Notes: generated by a model from the letters alone, not told the origin. Shown: positions 28,226-40,743, counted from the first letter of the stretch. The stretch: DNA of 64,000 nt from Propioniciclava sp. MC1595 (GCF_017569205.1 NZ_CP071870.1:992001-1056000); one strand, 5' to 3'. A program made the numbers and translations.

Positions 28226-29478
28226 GACATCGCTCCTTGCGGGGTCGGGATTCGGGCGGTGACGACGAAGCCGCCGTCAGGGTGGTCGACGGCGGAGAGG
28301 GTTCCGCCGAAGGCCGACACGCGCTCGCGCATGCCGACCAGGCCGTGGCCGAGGCCGTCGGTGGGTCCGGCGCCGACGCCGGTGTCGCGCACCTGGACGA
28401 TCAGCTCGGCCTGGGCGTGGTGGAGGTGCACGAGCACGGAGGCGTCCTCGCCGGCGTGCTTGACCGCGTTGGTCAGCGCCTCCTGCACGATGCGGAACAC
28501 GGCCAGCTCGAGGCCGGGGGAGAGGTGGCGGCGCAGGGCCGGGTCGCCGGTCACCTGCATGCGCACGTCGCGGCCGGCGTCGGCCAGCCCCTGCACGAGG
28601 CCGAAGATGTCGCCGAGGCCGGACGCCGGGGCGAGCTCGGTGCCCTGGTCCGAGCGGAGCACACCCACGAGACGCCGGGTCTCGGTCAGGGCGTCGGAAG
28701 CGGTCGAGCGGATTGTGGCGAGTGCCTTCTCGGCGGTCGCGAGGCGCATGGCCGGGTCGCCGTCCATCGACGCCGCATAGGCGCCGCCGTCGGCCTGCAC
28801 GACGATCACCGCAAGCGAGTGGGCCACGACGTCGTGCATCTCGCGGGCGAGGCGCTGGCGCTCCTGGGTGGCGGCCAGGAGGATCGCCTGCTGGTGCTGG
28901 AGGGTCTGGGCCGTCACGGCGTCCTGGGAGGCCGCGCGGGCCTCGTTGCGCGCCCGGACGAACGCACCGAGCGCCCAGCTCGCGGCGACCACCGAAGCGA
29001 GGCCGAGGAAGGTGACGACCGACACCGCGATCAGGGACGCGACCGGCTCGCCCCCCGTGCCCATGGTGTTGCGCTCCCAGGCGGAGCCGAACGTCCAGTC
29101 GGCGGCGGCGACGAGCGAGGTGAACCCGCCGAACGCGAGCCACCACAGGCGGTACCTCAGGCGTCCGTGCGCGGCTACCGTGAACATCATCAGGGGCACG
29201 GTGATGTTGCCGGCGTTGGGGGCGTTCACCACGGCGAGCTGGACCAGGTGGGCCGGGAGCAGCGCCAGCGTGGCGAGGTCGGGGTCGGCGCGGCGCCACA
29301 GGAGCGGCAGCACGTACAGCAGGCCCCACCCGAACATCGCCCAGGTCGAGACGGTCGACCCCGCCCCGTCGATGTACAGGGTGCCGGGCGCCAGCAGCAC
29401 CAGGAACCCCAGCAGGGCCGCCCACACGTAGTCGAGCGGCCGCGGCCGGGGCAGCCGGAAGCTCGGTCGGGCGGTCAC
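28222..29478 (-). CDS. Sensor histidine kinase, HisKA_3 type
   Basis: A 418-residue kinase. The N-terminal 170 residues hold about five or six membrane helices. The phospho-acceptor His is in RLAREMHDVVAHSLAVIVVQ. The ATPase has VFRIVQEALTNAVKHAG (N box), DTGVGAGP and GHGLVGMRERV. It is of the kind that pairs with NarL-type regulators, here the adjacent gene. The GTG at 29478 has TAGTCT six bases upstream, inside the end of the preceding ctaA gene, so it probably has its own promoter. Confidence 0.95.
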   Translation of the reverse strand: MTARPSFRLPRPRPLDYVWAALLGFLVLLAPGTLYIDGAGSTVSTWAMFGWGLLYVLPLLWRRADPDLATLALLPAHLVQLAVVNAPNAGNITVPLMMFTVAAHGRLRYRLWWLAFGGFTSLVAAADWTFGSAWERNTMGTGGEPVASLIAVSVVTFLGLASVVAASWALGAFVRARNEARAASQDAVTAQTLQHQQAILLAATQERQRLAREMHDVVAHSLAVIVVQADGGAYAASMDGDPAMRLATAEKALATIRSTASDALTETRRLVGVLRSDQGTELAPASGLGDIFGLVQGLADAGRDVRMQVTGDPALRRHLSPGLELAVFRIVQEALTNAVKHAGEDASVLVHLHHAQAELIVQVRDTGVGAGPTDGLGHGLVGMRERVSAFGGTLSAVDHPDGGFVVTARIPTPQGAMS

Positions 29479-29487
29479 CCGGCCAGA

Positions 29488-30432
29488 CTAGGGGCGGACG
29501 CCACCCCTTGCCTCAGACGCCGGGGTGGTGGCGCTCATCCCGCGGGAGGGGGCGGTGGCCAGCACCGAGGAGCGGGCGGCGATCAGGACTATGGTGAAGA
29601 ACACGCCCACTGCGCACATGGCGAGCGGGACGCCGAGGGTGTCGGTCCCGGTGAAGCCGATGATCGCGCCGAAGAGCAGGCAGGCGGCGGCGAAGGCCAG
29701 GGCGACGTAACCCTCGACCACGACGCCGAGCGCGCGGGCCTCGCGGACCGCCAGGACGATCAGCACGACGGCGAGCACCAGCATCGGGAAGCGCGCGATC
29801 TGGGCGGCGAAGGAGCCGTGGGCGTCGGCGTGGACGATGTTCCACACCGGCCAGCTGACGACACGGGTGTAGGAGCCGGGGCCGGCGGCCCACAGGCTGG
29901 TGAGGTGCATGACGAGAAGGGTGCCGACGGCGCCCCAGGCGAACAGGCCGGCGCGCGAGGAGAACCACTGCGCGGGCGTCCGCTCGACGAGGATCGCCGC
30001 GGTCGTCATCGCCACGAGCGCGACCAGTGCCGCACCGAGGTCGAGGGCCCCAACCCACGTCGGGTAGACCTCGCCCAGCACGATGCCGCGGCCGACGAAG
30101 CCGGCGATGAACGCGCCGACGACCGTCACCCAGGGCAGCACCTTGGCCAGCGGGTGGATGTTGCGCATCCGGAGTGCCACGATGCCGGCGATGAGCGCGA
30201 GCGGCCCGGAGAGGATCGCCGAGACGCGGTGGGTCATCTCGATCCAGGGGTTGCGGTACAGGATCTCGTTGACCACGCCGCCCGGCAGGATCGCGTCGAC
30301 GTCACAGCCCGGCCAGTTGCCGCACTCGAAGCCGGACTCGGTGGCCGCGACGAGAGACCCCCCGATGACGGCGAACAGCGTGAACAGGCCAGCGGCACGG
30401 AACAGGTGGGTGACCCAGCGGGGGACCGTCAT
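29488..30432 (-). CDS. ctaA: Heme A synthase, CtaA/COX15 family
   Basis: A 314-residue membrane protein with eight hydrophobic segments in two similar halves. Conserved heme ligands appear in WIEMTHRVSAI and IVHADAHGSFA, and the extracellular Cys pair in CGNWPGCDVDAI. It oxidises heme O to heme A for aa3-type oxidases. No ctaB or oxidase genes are in the window. It ends nine bases before the kinase start. Confidence 0.92.
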   Translation of the reverse strand: MTVPRWVTHLFRAAGLFTLFAVIGGSLVAATESGFECGNWPGCDVDAILPGGVVNEILYRNPWIEMTHRVSAILSGPLALIAGIVALRMRNIHPLAKVLPWVTVVGAFIAGFVGRGIVLGEVYPTWVGALDLGAALVALVAMTTAAILVERTPAQWFSSRAGLFAWGAVGTLLVMHLTSLWAAGPGSYTRVVSWPVWNIVHADAHGSFAAQIARFPMLVLAVVLIVLAVREARALGVVVEGYVALAFAAACLLFGAIIGFTGTDTLGVPLAMCAVGVFFTIVLIAARSSVLATAPSRGMSATTPASEARGGVRP

Positions 30433-30477
30433 GGCAAAGCACTCCGACTCGTTGTAGTAGGCAGGCCCTACCCTAAC

Positions 30478-31284
30478 TCAGTGCGGGTGCTGGTGCCTTC
30501 CGTGTTCGTGCCCGTGCTCGATGTCCAGGTGCGGGTCGTCGATGAAGGCGCTCTCGGCTGCGTGCAGCGAGCCCAGCCCGTAGGCGGTCTCGAGATTGTG
30601 GCGCGTAAGTACCTCGGCTGGCGGCCCGTACGCAACCACGTGCCCGCTCATCAGGATCACCCAGTCGGCCGCGCGTGCCTCGTCGAGGTCGTGCGTGGTC
30701 AGCACCACCGCGTGGCCGCGGTCGCGTTCGGTGTGGATGATCTCGTCGATCGTGCGCGCCGACAGGATGTCGAGGCCCGTCAGCGGCTCGTCCAGCAGCA
30801 GGGCCTCGTGCGGCTGGGTCATGCCCTGCGCGACGTAGACCCGCTGCCGCTGACCGCCGGACAGCTCGTCCAGGTGTCGGTCGGCGAGGTCGGTGACCTT
30901 GAGGCGCTCCATGGCGCGGGCCACGCGGGAGCGGTCCTCGGCGCTGGGGCGTCCGAACCAGCCCAGCTTGGGGTACAGGCCCATGCCGACGGCCTCGCGG
31001 ACCGTGATCGGCGTCCCCTCGGGGAACGCCAGCGACTGCATCACGTACGACACCTGACTGCCGCGGCCGCCGGGCTTGCGCCCGAACACGCTGATCGTGC
31101 CGGCCAGCGGCTCGATGACGCCCGCGATCGCGTTCAGGATCGTCGACTTGCCCGACCCGTTGGGGCCGATGATCGCCGTCACCTTCTGGTGCGGGACCGT
31201 GAAGCTCGAGTGCTTGACCGCGATGTTGCGCTCGTACCCCAGCACGAGGTCGGACGCCTCGACCATGATCCCGTTGGTGGTCAC
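30478..31284 (-). CDS. znuC: Zinc-type ABC transporter ATPase
   Basis: A 268-residue ATPase with Walker A GPNGSGKST, Q loop YVMQSLAF, signature LSGGQRQRV, Walker B ALLLDEP and the H-loop His in TTHDLDEA. The C-terminus is His-rich (DIEHGHEHGRHQHPH), which suits a zinc importer. The GTG at 31284 overlaps the permease stop (GTGA). It forms an operon with the permease and binding protein upstream. Manganese import cannot be excluded. Confidence 0.9.
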   Translation of the reverse strand: MTTNGIMVEASDLVLGYERNIAVKHSSFTVPHQKVTAIIGPNGSGKSTILNAIAGVIEPLAGTISVFGRKPGGRGSQVSYVMQSLAFPEGTPITVREAVGMGLYPKLGWFGRPSAEDRSRVARAMERLKVTDLADRHLDELSGGQRQRVYVAQGMTQPHEALLLDEPLTGLDILSARTIDEIIHTERDRGHAVVLTTHDLDEARAADWVILMSGHVVAYGPPAEVLTRHNLETAYGLGSLHAAESAFIDDPHLDIEHGHEHGRHQHPH

Positions 31285-32132
31285 CTCGTCGCCCCCGGTC
31301 CCTGAGCTTGTCGAAGGGTGCTCCGGAACAGCGGCCTGACCGTGAGGACCAGGAAGAACAGGGCGATGGCGACGAGCGCGATGGTGGCCGCGCCGGCGGT
31401 GCCCCAGTGGTAGCTGAGGACCAGCCCGAGCCAGACGGTGAACGACGCGAGAACGACCGAGGTGACGAACATCTGCGGGATGGTGCGCGTGACCAGCGCG
31501 GCCGTGGCCGGCGGGCCGACGAGCAGGGCGAACACCAGTAGGGTGCCGACGGCCTGGAAGCTCGCGATCACGGCCGTGGCGATCAGCACCAGGAGGGCCG
31601 CGTGGGTGAAGCGCGGGCTCATTCCGAGCGTCTTGGCCTTGGTGGGGGAGAAGCTCAGGGCGAGGAGCGGGCGGTAGAGCAGCAGCGAGCCGAGGAGCAC
31701 TGGCGTGCCGAGCACGGCCATCGCGGTGAGCGTCTCGGCGTTCACGCCGAAGATGTCGCCGAACAGGATGTTGGTCAGCGACCCCGTGTACGAACTCGAC
31801 TTGCTGATGATCGCGACACCCAGCGCCATCATGCCGACGAACAGCAGGCCGATGGCGGTGTCCTCCTTCAGCGCCGTCTGGCGGTGGATCAGCTCGATGC
31901 CGCCGACCATCACGATCGCGGCGACGGCCGCGCCGAGGTAGGGGTTGAAGCCGAAGATCGTCGCCGCCGCGATGCCGGGCAGGACGCCGTGCACGAAGGC
32001 GTCGCCGAAGAAGCTCATGCCGCGCAGGACGAGCCAGACGCCGACGACCGAGCTCATCACCCCGGCGGCGAGACCGCCGATGAGGGCGCGTTGCTGGAAG
32101 CCCAGGAGAAAGGGCTCGAGGAACCAATCCAC
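31281..32132 (-). CDS. znuB: Zinc-type ABC transporter permease, ZnuB/ABC-3 family
   Basis: A 283-residue membrane protein with about eight helices and family segments LRGMSFFGDAFVHGVLPGIA and SFSPTKAKTLGM. It carries the metal across the membrane for the ATPase and binding protein. The last residues (STLRQAQGPGATR) are encoded by a REP-like repeat at 31300-31318, so the native C-terminus was probably replaced by the insertion. A GTG start at 32132 lies 11 bases after the binding-protein stop. Confidence 0.9.
   Translation of the reverse strand: MDWFLEPFLLGFQQRALIGGLAAGVMSSVVGVWLVLRGMSFFGDAFVHGVLPGIAAATIFGFNPYLGAAVAAIVMVGGIELIHRQTALKEDTAIGLLFVGMMALGVAIISKSSSYTGSLTNILFGDIFGVNAETLTAMAVLGTPVLLGSLLLYRPLLALSFSPTKAKTLGMSPRFTHAALLVLIATAVIASFQAVGTLLVFALLVGPPATAALVTRTIPQMFVTSVVLASFTVWLGLVLSYHWGTAGAATIALVAIALFFLVLTVRPLFRSTLRQAQGPGATR
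31300..31318. repeat. REP-like repeat inside the znuB 3' end
   Basis: CCCTGAGCTTGTCGAAGGG. This motif is very common as an interspersed repeat in actinobacteria (from memory). A second copy with a different outer stem lies at 32702-32720. Confidence 0.75.
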
Positions 32133-32143
32133 GAGGTCACAAC

Positions 32144-33157
32144 CTACTTCAGGGCGTCCGCGATGCGCTGCGCGTTGGTCAGCATCATCGTGGCGTAGGT
32201 CTCGGCGCCCGAGCCCTCGGGGCCGACGGAGCCCTCGAACAGCTGGACCACCTTCAGGTCGGTGCCGGCCTCGTTGGCGACGGCCTCGACCAGGCGCGGG
32301 TTGACGGTGTTGTTGGAGAAGATCGCCGAGACCTTGTCCTCGCGGACGACAGCGACGAGGTCGGCCAGCTCTTGGCTGCTGGGTTCGGCGTCGGTGCTGC
32401 CGCCCGGGATGACGACGCCGGCCACCTCGAAGTCGTACGCCTCGGCGAAGTAGTTGTAAGCCTCGTGGTCGGTGACCAGCACGCGCTTGTCGGCGGGGAT
32501 CTCGGCGAGGATCTCGCGGACCTGCTTGTCGGTCTCCTGGAGCTTCTGCTCGACCTTGGTGCCGCAGGTGGCGTACTTGTCGTCGCCGGTGGTCTTGGCT
32601 AGCTGGGCGCCGATGACGGTGGCAGCCTTGGCCATGCGCTGGACGTCCATGTGGACGTGCGGGTCGAACTCGCCGTGGCTGTGGGATTCGTCGTGCCCGG
32701 TGGCTGAGCTTGTCGAAGCCGCATGGTCGTGGCCGGCGTGCTGCTCGGCCTGGTGCTCCTCGATGGACGCATAGCTGAGCGGGTCGAGCAGGGGAGCGAC
32801 CTCGAAGATCGTCGCGCCGTCGGCCTTGGCGCCGTCGAGGGCGACCTTCAGGCCGGGCTCGAGGCCCAGGCCGTTGGTGATGACGAGCTTGGCCTTGGTG
32901 AGGTCGGCCACGTCGCGGGAGCTCACCGAGAAGTCGTGGGGGTCGTCGCCGGGGCCCATCAGCGTGCGTGAAGTGGTGCCGACGCACTGCGTGATGTCGC
33001 CCAGGATCGACCCGAGCTGGGTGGTGGTCGCGATCGCGACCGGGGCCTGGTCAGTCGCTGGGGTCGAGGTGTTGGACGCCGGCGCCGCAGTGGGACTGCA
33101 CGCGGCCATGGTCAGCAGGAGCGGGACAGCGAGAATGGTTGAACGCACACAGAGCAC
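32144..33157 (-). CDS. znuA: Zinc-binding lipoprotein of the ABC importer
   Basis: A 337-residue cluster 9 solute-binding protein. The lipobox is LTMAACSP. A His-rich loop at about residues 140-175 (HQAEQHAGHDHAAS, then GHDESHSHGEFDPHVHMD) indicates zinc. Metal-site residues are in DDPHDFSVSSRD, DPHVHMD and VTDHEAYNYF. Part of the loop (ASTSSAT) is encoded by a REP-like repeat. Two GTG starts are possible (33157 and 33148). It is the first gene of the operon, behind a Zur-like box. Confidence 0.93.
   Translation of the reverse strand: MLCVRSTILAVPLLLTMAACSPTAAPASNTSTPATDQAPVAIATTTQLGSILGDITQCVGTTSRTLMGPGDDPHDFSVSSRDVADLTKAKLVITNGLGLEPGLKVALDGAKADGATIFEVAPLLDPLSYASIEEHQAEQHAGHDHAASTSSATGHDESHSHGEFDPHVHMDVQRMAKAATVIGAQLAKTTGDDKYATCGTKVEQKLQETDKQVREILAEIPADKRVLVTDHEAYNYFAEAYDFEVAGVVIPGGSTDAEPSSQELADLVAVVREDKVSAIFSNNTVNPRLVEAVANEAGTDLKVVQLFEGSVGPEGSGAETYATMMLTNAQRIADALK
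32702..32720. repeat. REP-like repeat inside the znuA His-rich loop
   Basis: GGCTGAGCTTGTCGAAGCC. The inner 11 bases equal those at 31300-31318, and the outer stem (GGCT/AGCC instead of CCCT/AGGG) still pairs. Confidence 0.7.
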
Positions 33158-33184
33158 TCTAGAGCATAGTGAGAACCATTCTCA
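33158..33184 (-). promoter_or_regulatory. Zur-like operator and -10 element of the zinc importer operon
   Basis: TGAGAACCATTCTCA at 33170-33184 is a perfect dyad with three central bases, close to Fur/Zur boxes. Downstream on the minus strand TATGCT lies five bases before the first GTG of znuA, so the operator would sit over the -35 region. The zinc-importer context favours Zur; Fur or MntR remain possible. Confidence 0.65.
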
Positions 33185-33207
33185 AATGAGTTGCCGGGGC
33201 AACGCAA

Positions 33208-33237
33208 GAGCCCGCGGGGACGAATCCTCGCGGGCTC
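33208..33237 (-). terminator. Terminator hairpin after the acidic-protein gene
   Basis: A 13-bp stem GAGCCCGCGGGGA with one wobble and a CGAA loop. It lies between the 33312-33623 gene and the zinc operon promoter. The 70 bases between hairpin and gene contain a minus-strand Tat-like start (SGISRRTFW), discussed in the findings. Confidence 0.7.
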
Positions 33238-33311
33238 ACTGTCGTTGGCGTTCCAGAACGTGCGGCGTGAGATGCCGGACGTGGTCTGGTCGTTCATTGC
33301 CCAGCCAAGAC

Positions 33312-33623
33312 TCACATCCGCGCGGAGACCGAGTAGGTCACCTCGTCCGGGTGCTCAGCGTCGGGAGAGGTATCCTCGGATTCGGGGGAGTGGGTGTGGG
33401 ACTCCACCGCGGGTTCCCCGTCTGCAGACTCCTGAGGGGCCTCCGCCGCAGACTTCTCTGGGGCATTGCCCACGGGATCCTCAGAAGCCTTGGTCGTGGG
33501 CTCTGTGTCGCGTCCAGGCGGGTCCTGCGGAGTGGCAACCGCTGGGGTGGGCGCCTCCTGACCGCTGGGCTGGTCCTTCGGGGCGGTGGTGGTCTCGTCA
33601 ACCTCGGGCGTGGTGTCACTCAT
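33312..33623 (-). CDS. Small acidic low-complexity protein
   Basis: A 103-residue protein made mostly of Pro, Glu, Thr, Ala and Asp (MSDTTPEVDETTTAPKDQ), with no signal peptide or fold. The gene follows the Tat-exported protein gene by 15 bases in the same direction, so the two are probably co-transcribed. It may be intrinsically disordered. Function unknown. Confidence 0.5.
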   Translation of the reverse strand: MSDTTPEVDETTTAPKDQPSGQEAPTPAVATPQDPPGRDTEPTTKASEDPVGNAPEKSAAEAPQESADGEPAVESHTHSPESEDTSPDAEHPDEVTYSVSARM

Positions 33624-33638
33624 GGGGCGTCTCGATTC

Positions 33639-34283
33639 TCACAGCTGGATGGTGCGGGTGAAACAGATGGTTTCGACGGGCAGTTCGCCGGTGCGCGGCG
33701 TGGGGCGCGTGATGGTCACGCACCGGCGCAGGTGCAGCGTCTTGGCATTACCGCAATTGTCGAAGTTGCCGGATGCCGTCAGGCGTAGGCGCCCGTCCAC
33801 CTTGGTGTAGGCGACCGGGTAGGTCTCGGGATCGCCGTCAGGGTCGCTGTGATGGGTCCACGTGCCGGTGTATTGGGTGGTGTAGGCGTTGAAGCCCGAC
33901 CAAGGGGAGGTCACGGATGTAGGGGAGGACCAGCCGTTGCCTCCTCCTGTCACCGCCCCCGAGACGGGGATTCCTATGGTGATGGTCACGTCGCTGAACT
34001 GCCAGTTCGGCTGGGAGTGGTACACCCAGAGCCCCCAAGTCTCCGGCACGAAGGGATCGTTAGGCCCCTGCAGGCCGGGTTGCGAGTCCCACGTAAGGGT
34101 GTCGTTGATAAGCCGGTAGCAGTTCTTCTGGACATTCACCCAGCCTTGGAGGCCGGCTTCCGGGACGGGCTCGCTGGCGGCAACGGAAGGGGCGGCTGCG
34201 GCTACGGCCACAGCGGGGAGGCTCCAAGCGGCGCCCTTGGCCAGGGTGCGTCGAGAGACGCCAGACTTGGCGAGTTCAGACAT
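33639..34283 (-). CDS. Tat-exported protein of unknown function
   Basis: A 214-residue protein with a twin-arginine signal: SGVSRRTLAKGAAWSLPAVA, then AAAAPSVAAS as the cleavage region. The mature part is beta-rich, with Trp, Tyr and Thr (WDSQPGLQG, NGWSSPTSVTSPWSGFNAYT) and four Cys that could form disulfides. It resembles a class of actinobacterial secreted proteins of unknown role. TTATAA lies about 75 bases upstream on the same strand. Confidence 0.7.
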   Translation of the reverse strand: MSELAKSGVSRRTLAKGAAWSLPAVAVAAAAPSVAASEPVPEAGLQGWVNVQKNCYRLINDTLTWDSQPGLQGPNDPFVPETWGLWVYHSQPNWQFSDVTITIGIPVSGAVTGGGNGWSSPTSVTSPWSGFNAYTTQYTGTWTHHSDPDGDPETYPVAYTKVDGRLRLTASGNFDNCGNAKTLHLRRCVTITRPTPRTGELPVETICFTRTIQL

Positions 34284-34411
34284 GGTGTTCGGGTCTCCTC
34301 GGGGAACTTCTCGTCTTCGTCGACGTTTGGAATGGTCCTCCGACCCATATCGACGTTATAAGCCACTCTAGCAGGATGGATGCTCCCTGCCGCAAGCCGG
34401 CCAGTCTGGGC

Positions 34412-34834
34412 TCAGAACGTGGGATCAACGGCCTCGCTGAGCGCGGCCACGACCGTCGCCCGGTCAGTGTCGGGGATGGCGCCCAAAGTGGAGCTGGCGG
34501 CCCGGGACCGGGCGTCCTGTACTTGTTCGGCCAATCGGCGTCCGGCATCCGTCAGGGACAGGAGCCGCACCCGCCGGTCGCCAGGGTCGGGGGAGCGCTC
34601 GACCCAGCCGCCCGCGGCGAGGAACTCGACGACGTCGGTCGCCGAGCGAGCGACCACGTGCAGGCGCTCGGCCAAGTCGGCCATCCGGACTGGCTCGAGC
34701 CGCGCGATCACGCGCAGCGCGCGCGCCTGGTGCGGGTTGACCGGCAACCCCGTCAACTCCGATGCGTTCGCGCGCCGCAGTCGCCGCGCCGCGCGCAGGA
34801 TCAGGTCAGCCAACTCGGTGTCGGGAATATCCAC
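34412..34834 (-). CDS. MarR-family regulator
   Basis: A 140-residue winged-helix protein: VRMADLAERLHVVARSATDV is the recognition region and RSPDPGDRRVRLLSLTDAGR the wing. The GTG start at 34834 has GGAGGG upstream. It is divergent from an ABC exporter with 52 bases between starts, and a palindrome lies in the gap. The likely role is ligand-responsive repression of both genes. Confidence 0.9.
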   Translation of the reverse strand: MDIPDTELADLILRAARRLRRANASELTGLPVNPHQARALRVIARLEPVRMADLAERLHVVARSATDVVEFLAAGGWVERSPDPGDRRVRLLSLTDAGRRLAEQVQDARSRAASSTLGAIPDTDRATVVAALSEAVDPTF

Positions 34835-34852
34835 GGGACCCTCCGGTGTTGA

Positions 34853-34865
34853 TGAGGTAACCTCA
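34853..34865. promoter_or_regulatory. Probable MarR operator
   Basis: TGAGGTAACCTCA is a perfect odd palindrome midway between the divergent marR-type and exporter starts, next to TATATC. Confidence 0.6.
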
Positions 34866-34886
34866 GTATATCGAAAGGAGGCGCCC

Positions 34887-36689
<1,803 letters not shown>

Positions 36690-36699
36690 GCTGGACGCC

Positions 36700-39372
<2,673 letters not shown>

Positions 39373-39385
39373 TCGGCGACCTTGC

Positions 39386-39438
39386 GCTTTCGACCGACGC
39401 CATGCGAGTCAGGACGCCGCGGCTGTCGGTCGAAATCG
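39386..39438. repeat. 53-bp palindromic repeat, left copy of DUF559 unit 2
   Basis: Hairpin with an 11-bp perfect stem TTTCGACCGAC/GTCGGTCGAAA. In inverted orientation it matches 40572-40624: the outer 13 and 14 bases are identical, while the 26 central bases agree at only about 12 positions. Confidence 0.92.
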
Positions 39439-39550
39439 GCAGTCGCTGCGCGTCAGCGGACGGTGTGGATACCCCGCGTGCGCAGGCTCAAGCCTGTGGA
39501 CGCCGCCGCTTGGGTGACCGAACTCCCGCTCGTCCGCCCAACCTCCGGGC

Positions 39551-40567
39551 ATGGACCAACCGCCCACGTTCCCCGAGGCCGGCGAAAGCCGATCCCCTCG
39601 GGCCCTCCGCGACGAAGCGCGCCGGGTCGAGCGGGAGAGACGCGAGCTCCTGGCCGAGGAGCTCGCAGCCCCCTACGACGGAGTGGTCACCCTCGCGATC
39701 CTGCTGGCGGCCGGTCTCACCCGCGGCCAGATCGAGGCCCAGGTCGCGCGAGGCGCCTGGCATCGGCTCGGCCGACACACCGTCGCGGTGCGCGGTCAGG
39801 CACTCGCCGGCCGCGCGCGCTGGTGGCACGCGCTGTGGGAGTCCGGGAGGCACGCCGCCCTCGACGGTGCGACCGCGCTGCTGGCGGCAGGTCTCAAGGG
39901 GTGGAGTGGGCGAGACATCGACGTGACGGTGCCCAACAACGCCCGGGTGCGACCGATTCCCGGGGTCCGGCACCACCGCCTCCGGGAGCAGGCGCCGACG
40001 GTGGGGGCGCTGCGACGGACGCGCCCCGAAGTGGCTGCGATCCGGGCGGCCCAGTGGGCCGTGTCCGATGCGGAGGCGGCCACCGTCCTCGCCATGGCGG
40101 TGCAGCAACGACTCGTGTCCCCGGGGGCCTTGCTCGAACGCTGGCGGCGGGTGGGTTACTCGGGGCGACGCGAGTTCCTGGACGTCGTCATCGAGGACAT
40201 CTGCAACGGCGCCGAGTCGTTGGGGGAACTGGACTTCGCCCGCATGTGCCGCGCACGTGGTCTGCCCGAGCCCAGTCGCCAGGTGCTCAGGACGGGGCCC
40301 CGGGGGCGCGCCTACCTCGACGTGTTCTGGGACGACGAGGGTGTCCACGTGGAGATCCACGGCGCGCACCACTACGCCGGCCTGACGCCGGTCGAGGACG
40401 CGCTGCGGGCCAACGACCTCGCCATCAGCGGTGGCGACGAGATCCATCTCCAGGTGCCCGTCCTGGGTCTGCGGCTGTCCGGACGCCGGTCGGTCCTCCT
40501 GGATCAGGTCGAGCGGGCCCTCGTTGAAGGGCGCCGCCGGGCCGCCCGGCGCTCCAGCACCCAGTGA
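39551..40567 (+). CDS. AbiEi-like N-terminus plus DUF559 (Vsr-fold) endonuclease domain, copy 2
   Basis: A 338-residue protein. A basic N-terminus leads into an AbiEi-type winged helix (YDGVVTLAILLAAGLTRGQI, RGAWHRLGRHTVAV). The C-terminal 120 residues keep all expected PD-(D/E)xK residues: Glu in SLGELDF, Asp in AYLDVFWDD, Glu in VHVEIHGAHHY with two His, and Asp in RANDLAI. It should therefore be a competent nuclease fold, unlike copy 1 with VQVH. CAACCT-CCGGGC-ATG gives a leaderless-type start, sharing TCCGGGCATG with copy 1. There is no antitoxin or toxin partner next to it. Confidence 0.78.
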   Translation: MDQPPTFPEAGESRSPRALRDEARRVERERRELLAEELAAPYDGVVTLAILLAAGLTRGQIEAQVARGAWHRLGRHTVAVRGQALAGRARWWHALWESGRHAALDGATALLAAGLKGWSGRDIDVTVPNNARVRPIPGVRHHRLREQAPTVGALRRTRPEVAAIRAAQWAVSDAEAATVLAMAVQQRLVSPGALLERWRRVGYSGRREFLDVVIEDICNGAESLGELDFARMCRARGLPEPSRQVLRTGPRGRAYLDVFWDDEGVHVEIHGAHHYAGLTPVEDALRANDLAISGGDEIHLQVPVLGLRLSGRRSVLLDQVERALVEGRRRAARRSSTQ

Positions 40568-40571
40568 CCGA

Positions 40572-40624
40572 CGATTTCGACCGACGCCGGTTGTGTCGGG
40601 ACTCCGCCAGTGTCGGTCGAAAGC
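40572..40624. repeat. 53-bp palindromic repeat, right copy of DUF559 unit 2
   Basis: Inverted partner of 39386-39438, starting four bases after the DUF559 stop. Outer stem CGATTTCGACCGAC and GTCGGTCGAAAGC. Confidence 0.92.
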
Positions 40625-40663
40625 CGCGGTCAGGGCGCGCCGGCACTCGATGGTCTCGATTTT

Positions 40664-40743
40664 GTACTGAGTACTAGAACAAGGTGGTGCCGGGCGGCCG
40701 GTAGCCCTACTCTGAGCGGGAATCCCTTCACCGGTGAGGGGAT
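40664..40743 (+). promoter_or_regulatory. Promoter and leader of the MFS gene with two dyads
   Basis: GTACTGAGTAC at 40664-40674 is a short perfect palindrome that could be an operator. TACTCT at 40708-40713 is a plausible -10. In the leader, ATCCCTTCACC at 40722-40732 pairs with GGTGAGGGGAT at 40733-40743 with one wobble and no loop, as a double-strand palindrome or weak RNA hairpin. Confidence 0.4.

Larger units (their letters stand above)
39386..40624. mobile_element. DUF559 unit 2: endonuclease-like gene between imperfect inverted palindromes
   Basis: A 1239-base unit with the same layout and nearly the same size as unit 1 (1246 bases): palindrome, leader of 112 bases with GTGTGGAT and CCTGTGGAC motifs, one AbiEi/DUF559 gene, inverted palindrome. 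The palindrome sequence differs from unit 1. Stems are kept and loops have drifted, so it appears older. Mobility is inference. Confidence 0.55.

Noticed and set aside
28237-31305. Open frame of about 1000 codons on the plus strand across the two-component, ctaA and znuC genes
   Set aside because: It is antisense to four clear genes. GC-rich codons make stops rare on the opposite strand; the translation is Arg/Gly/Val-rich without a fold.
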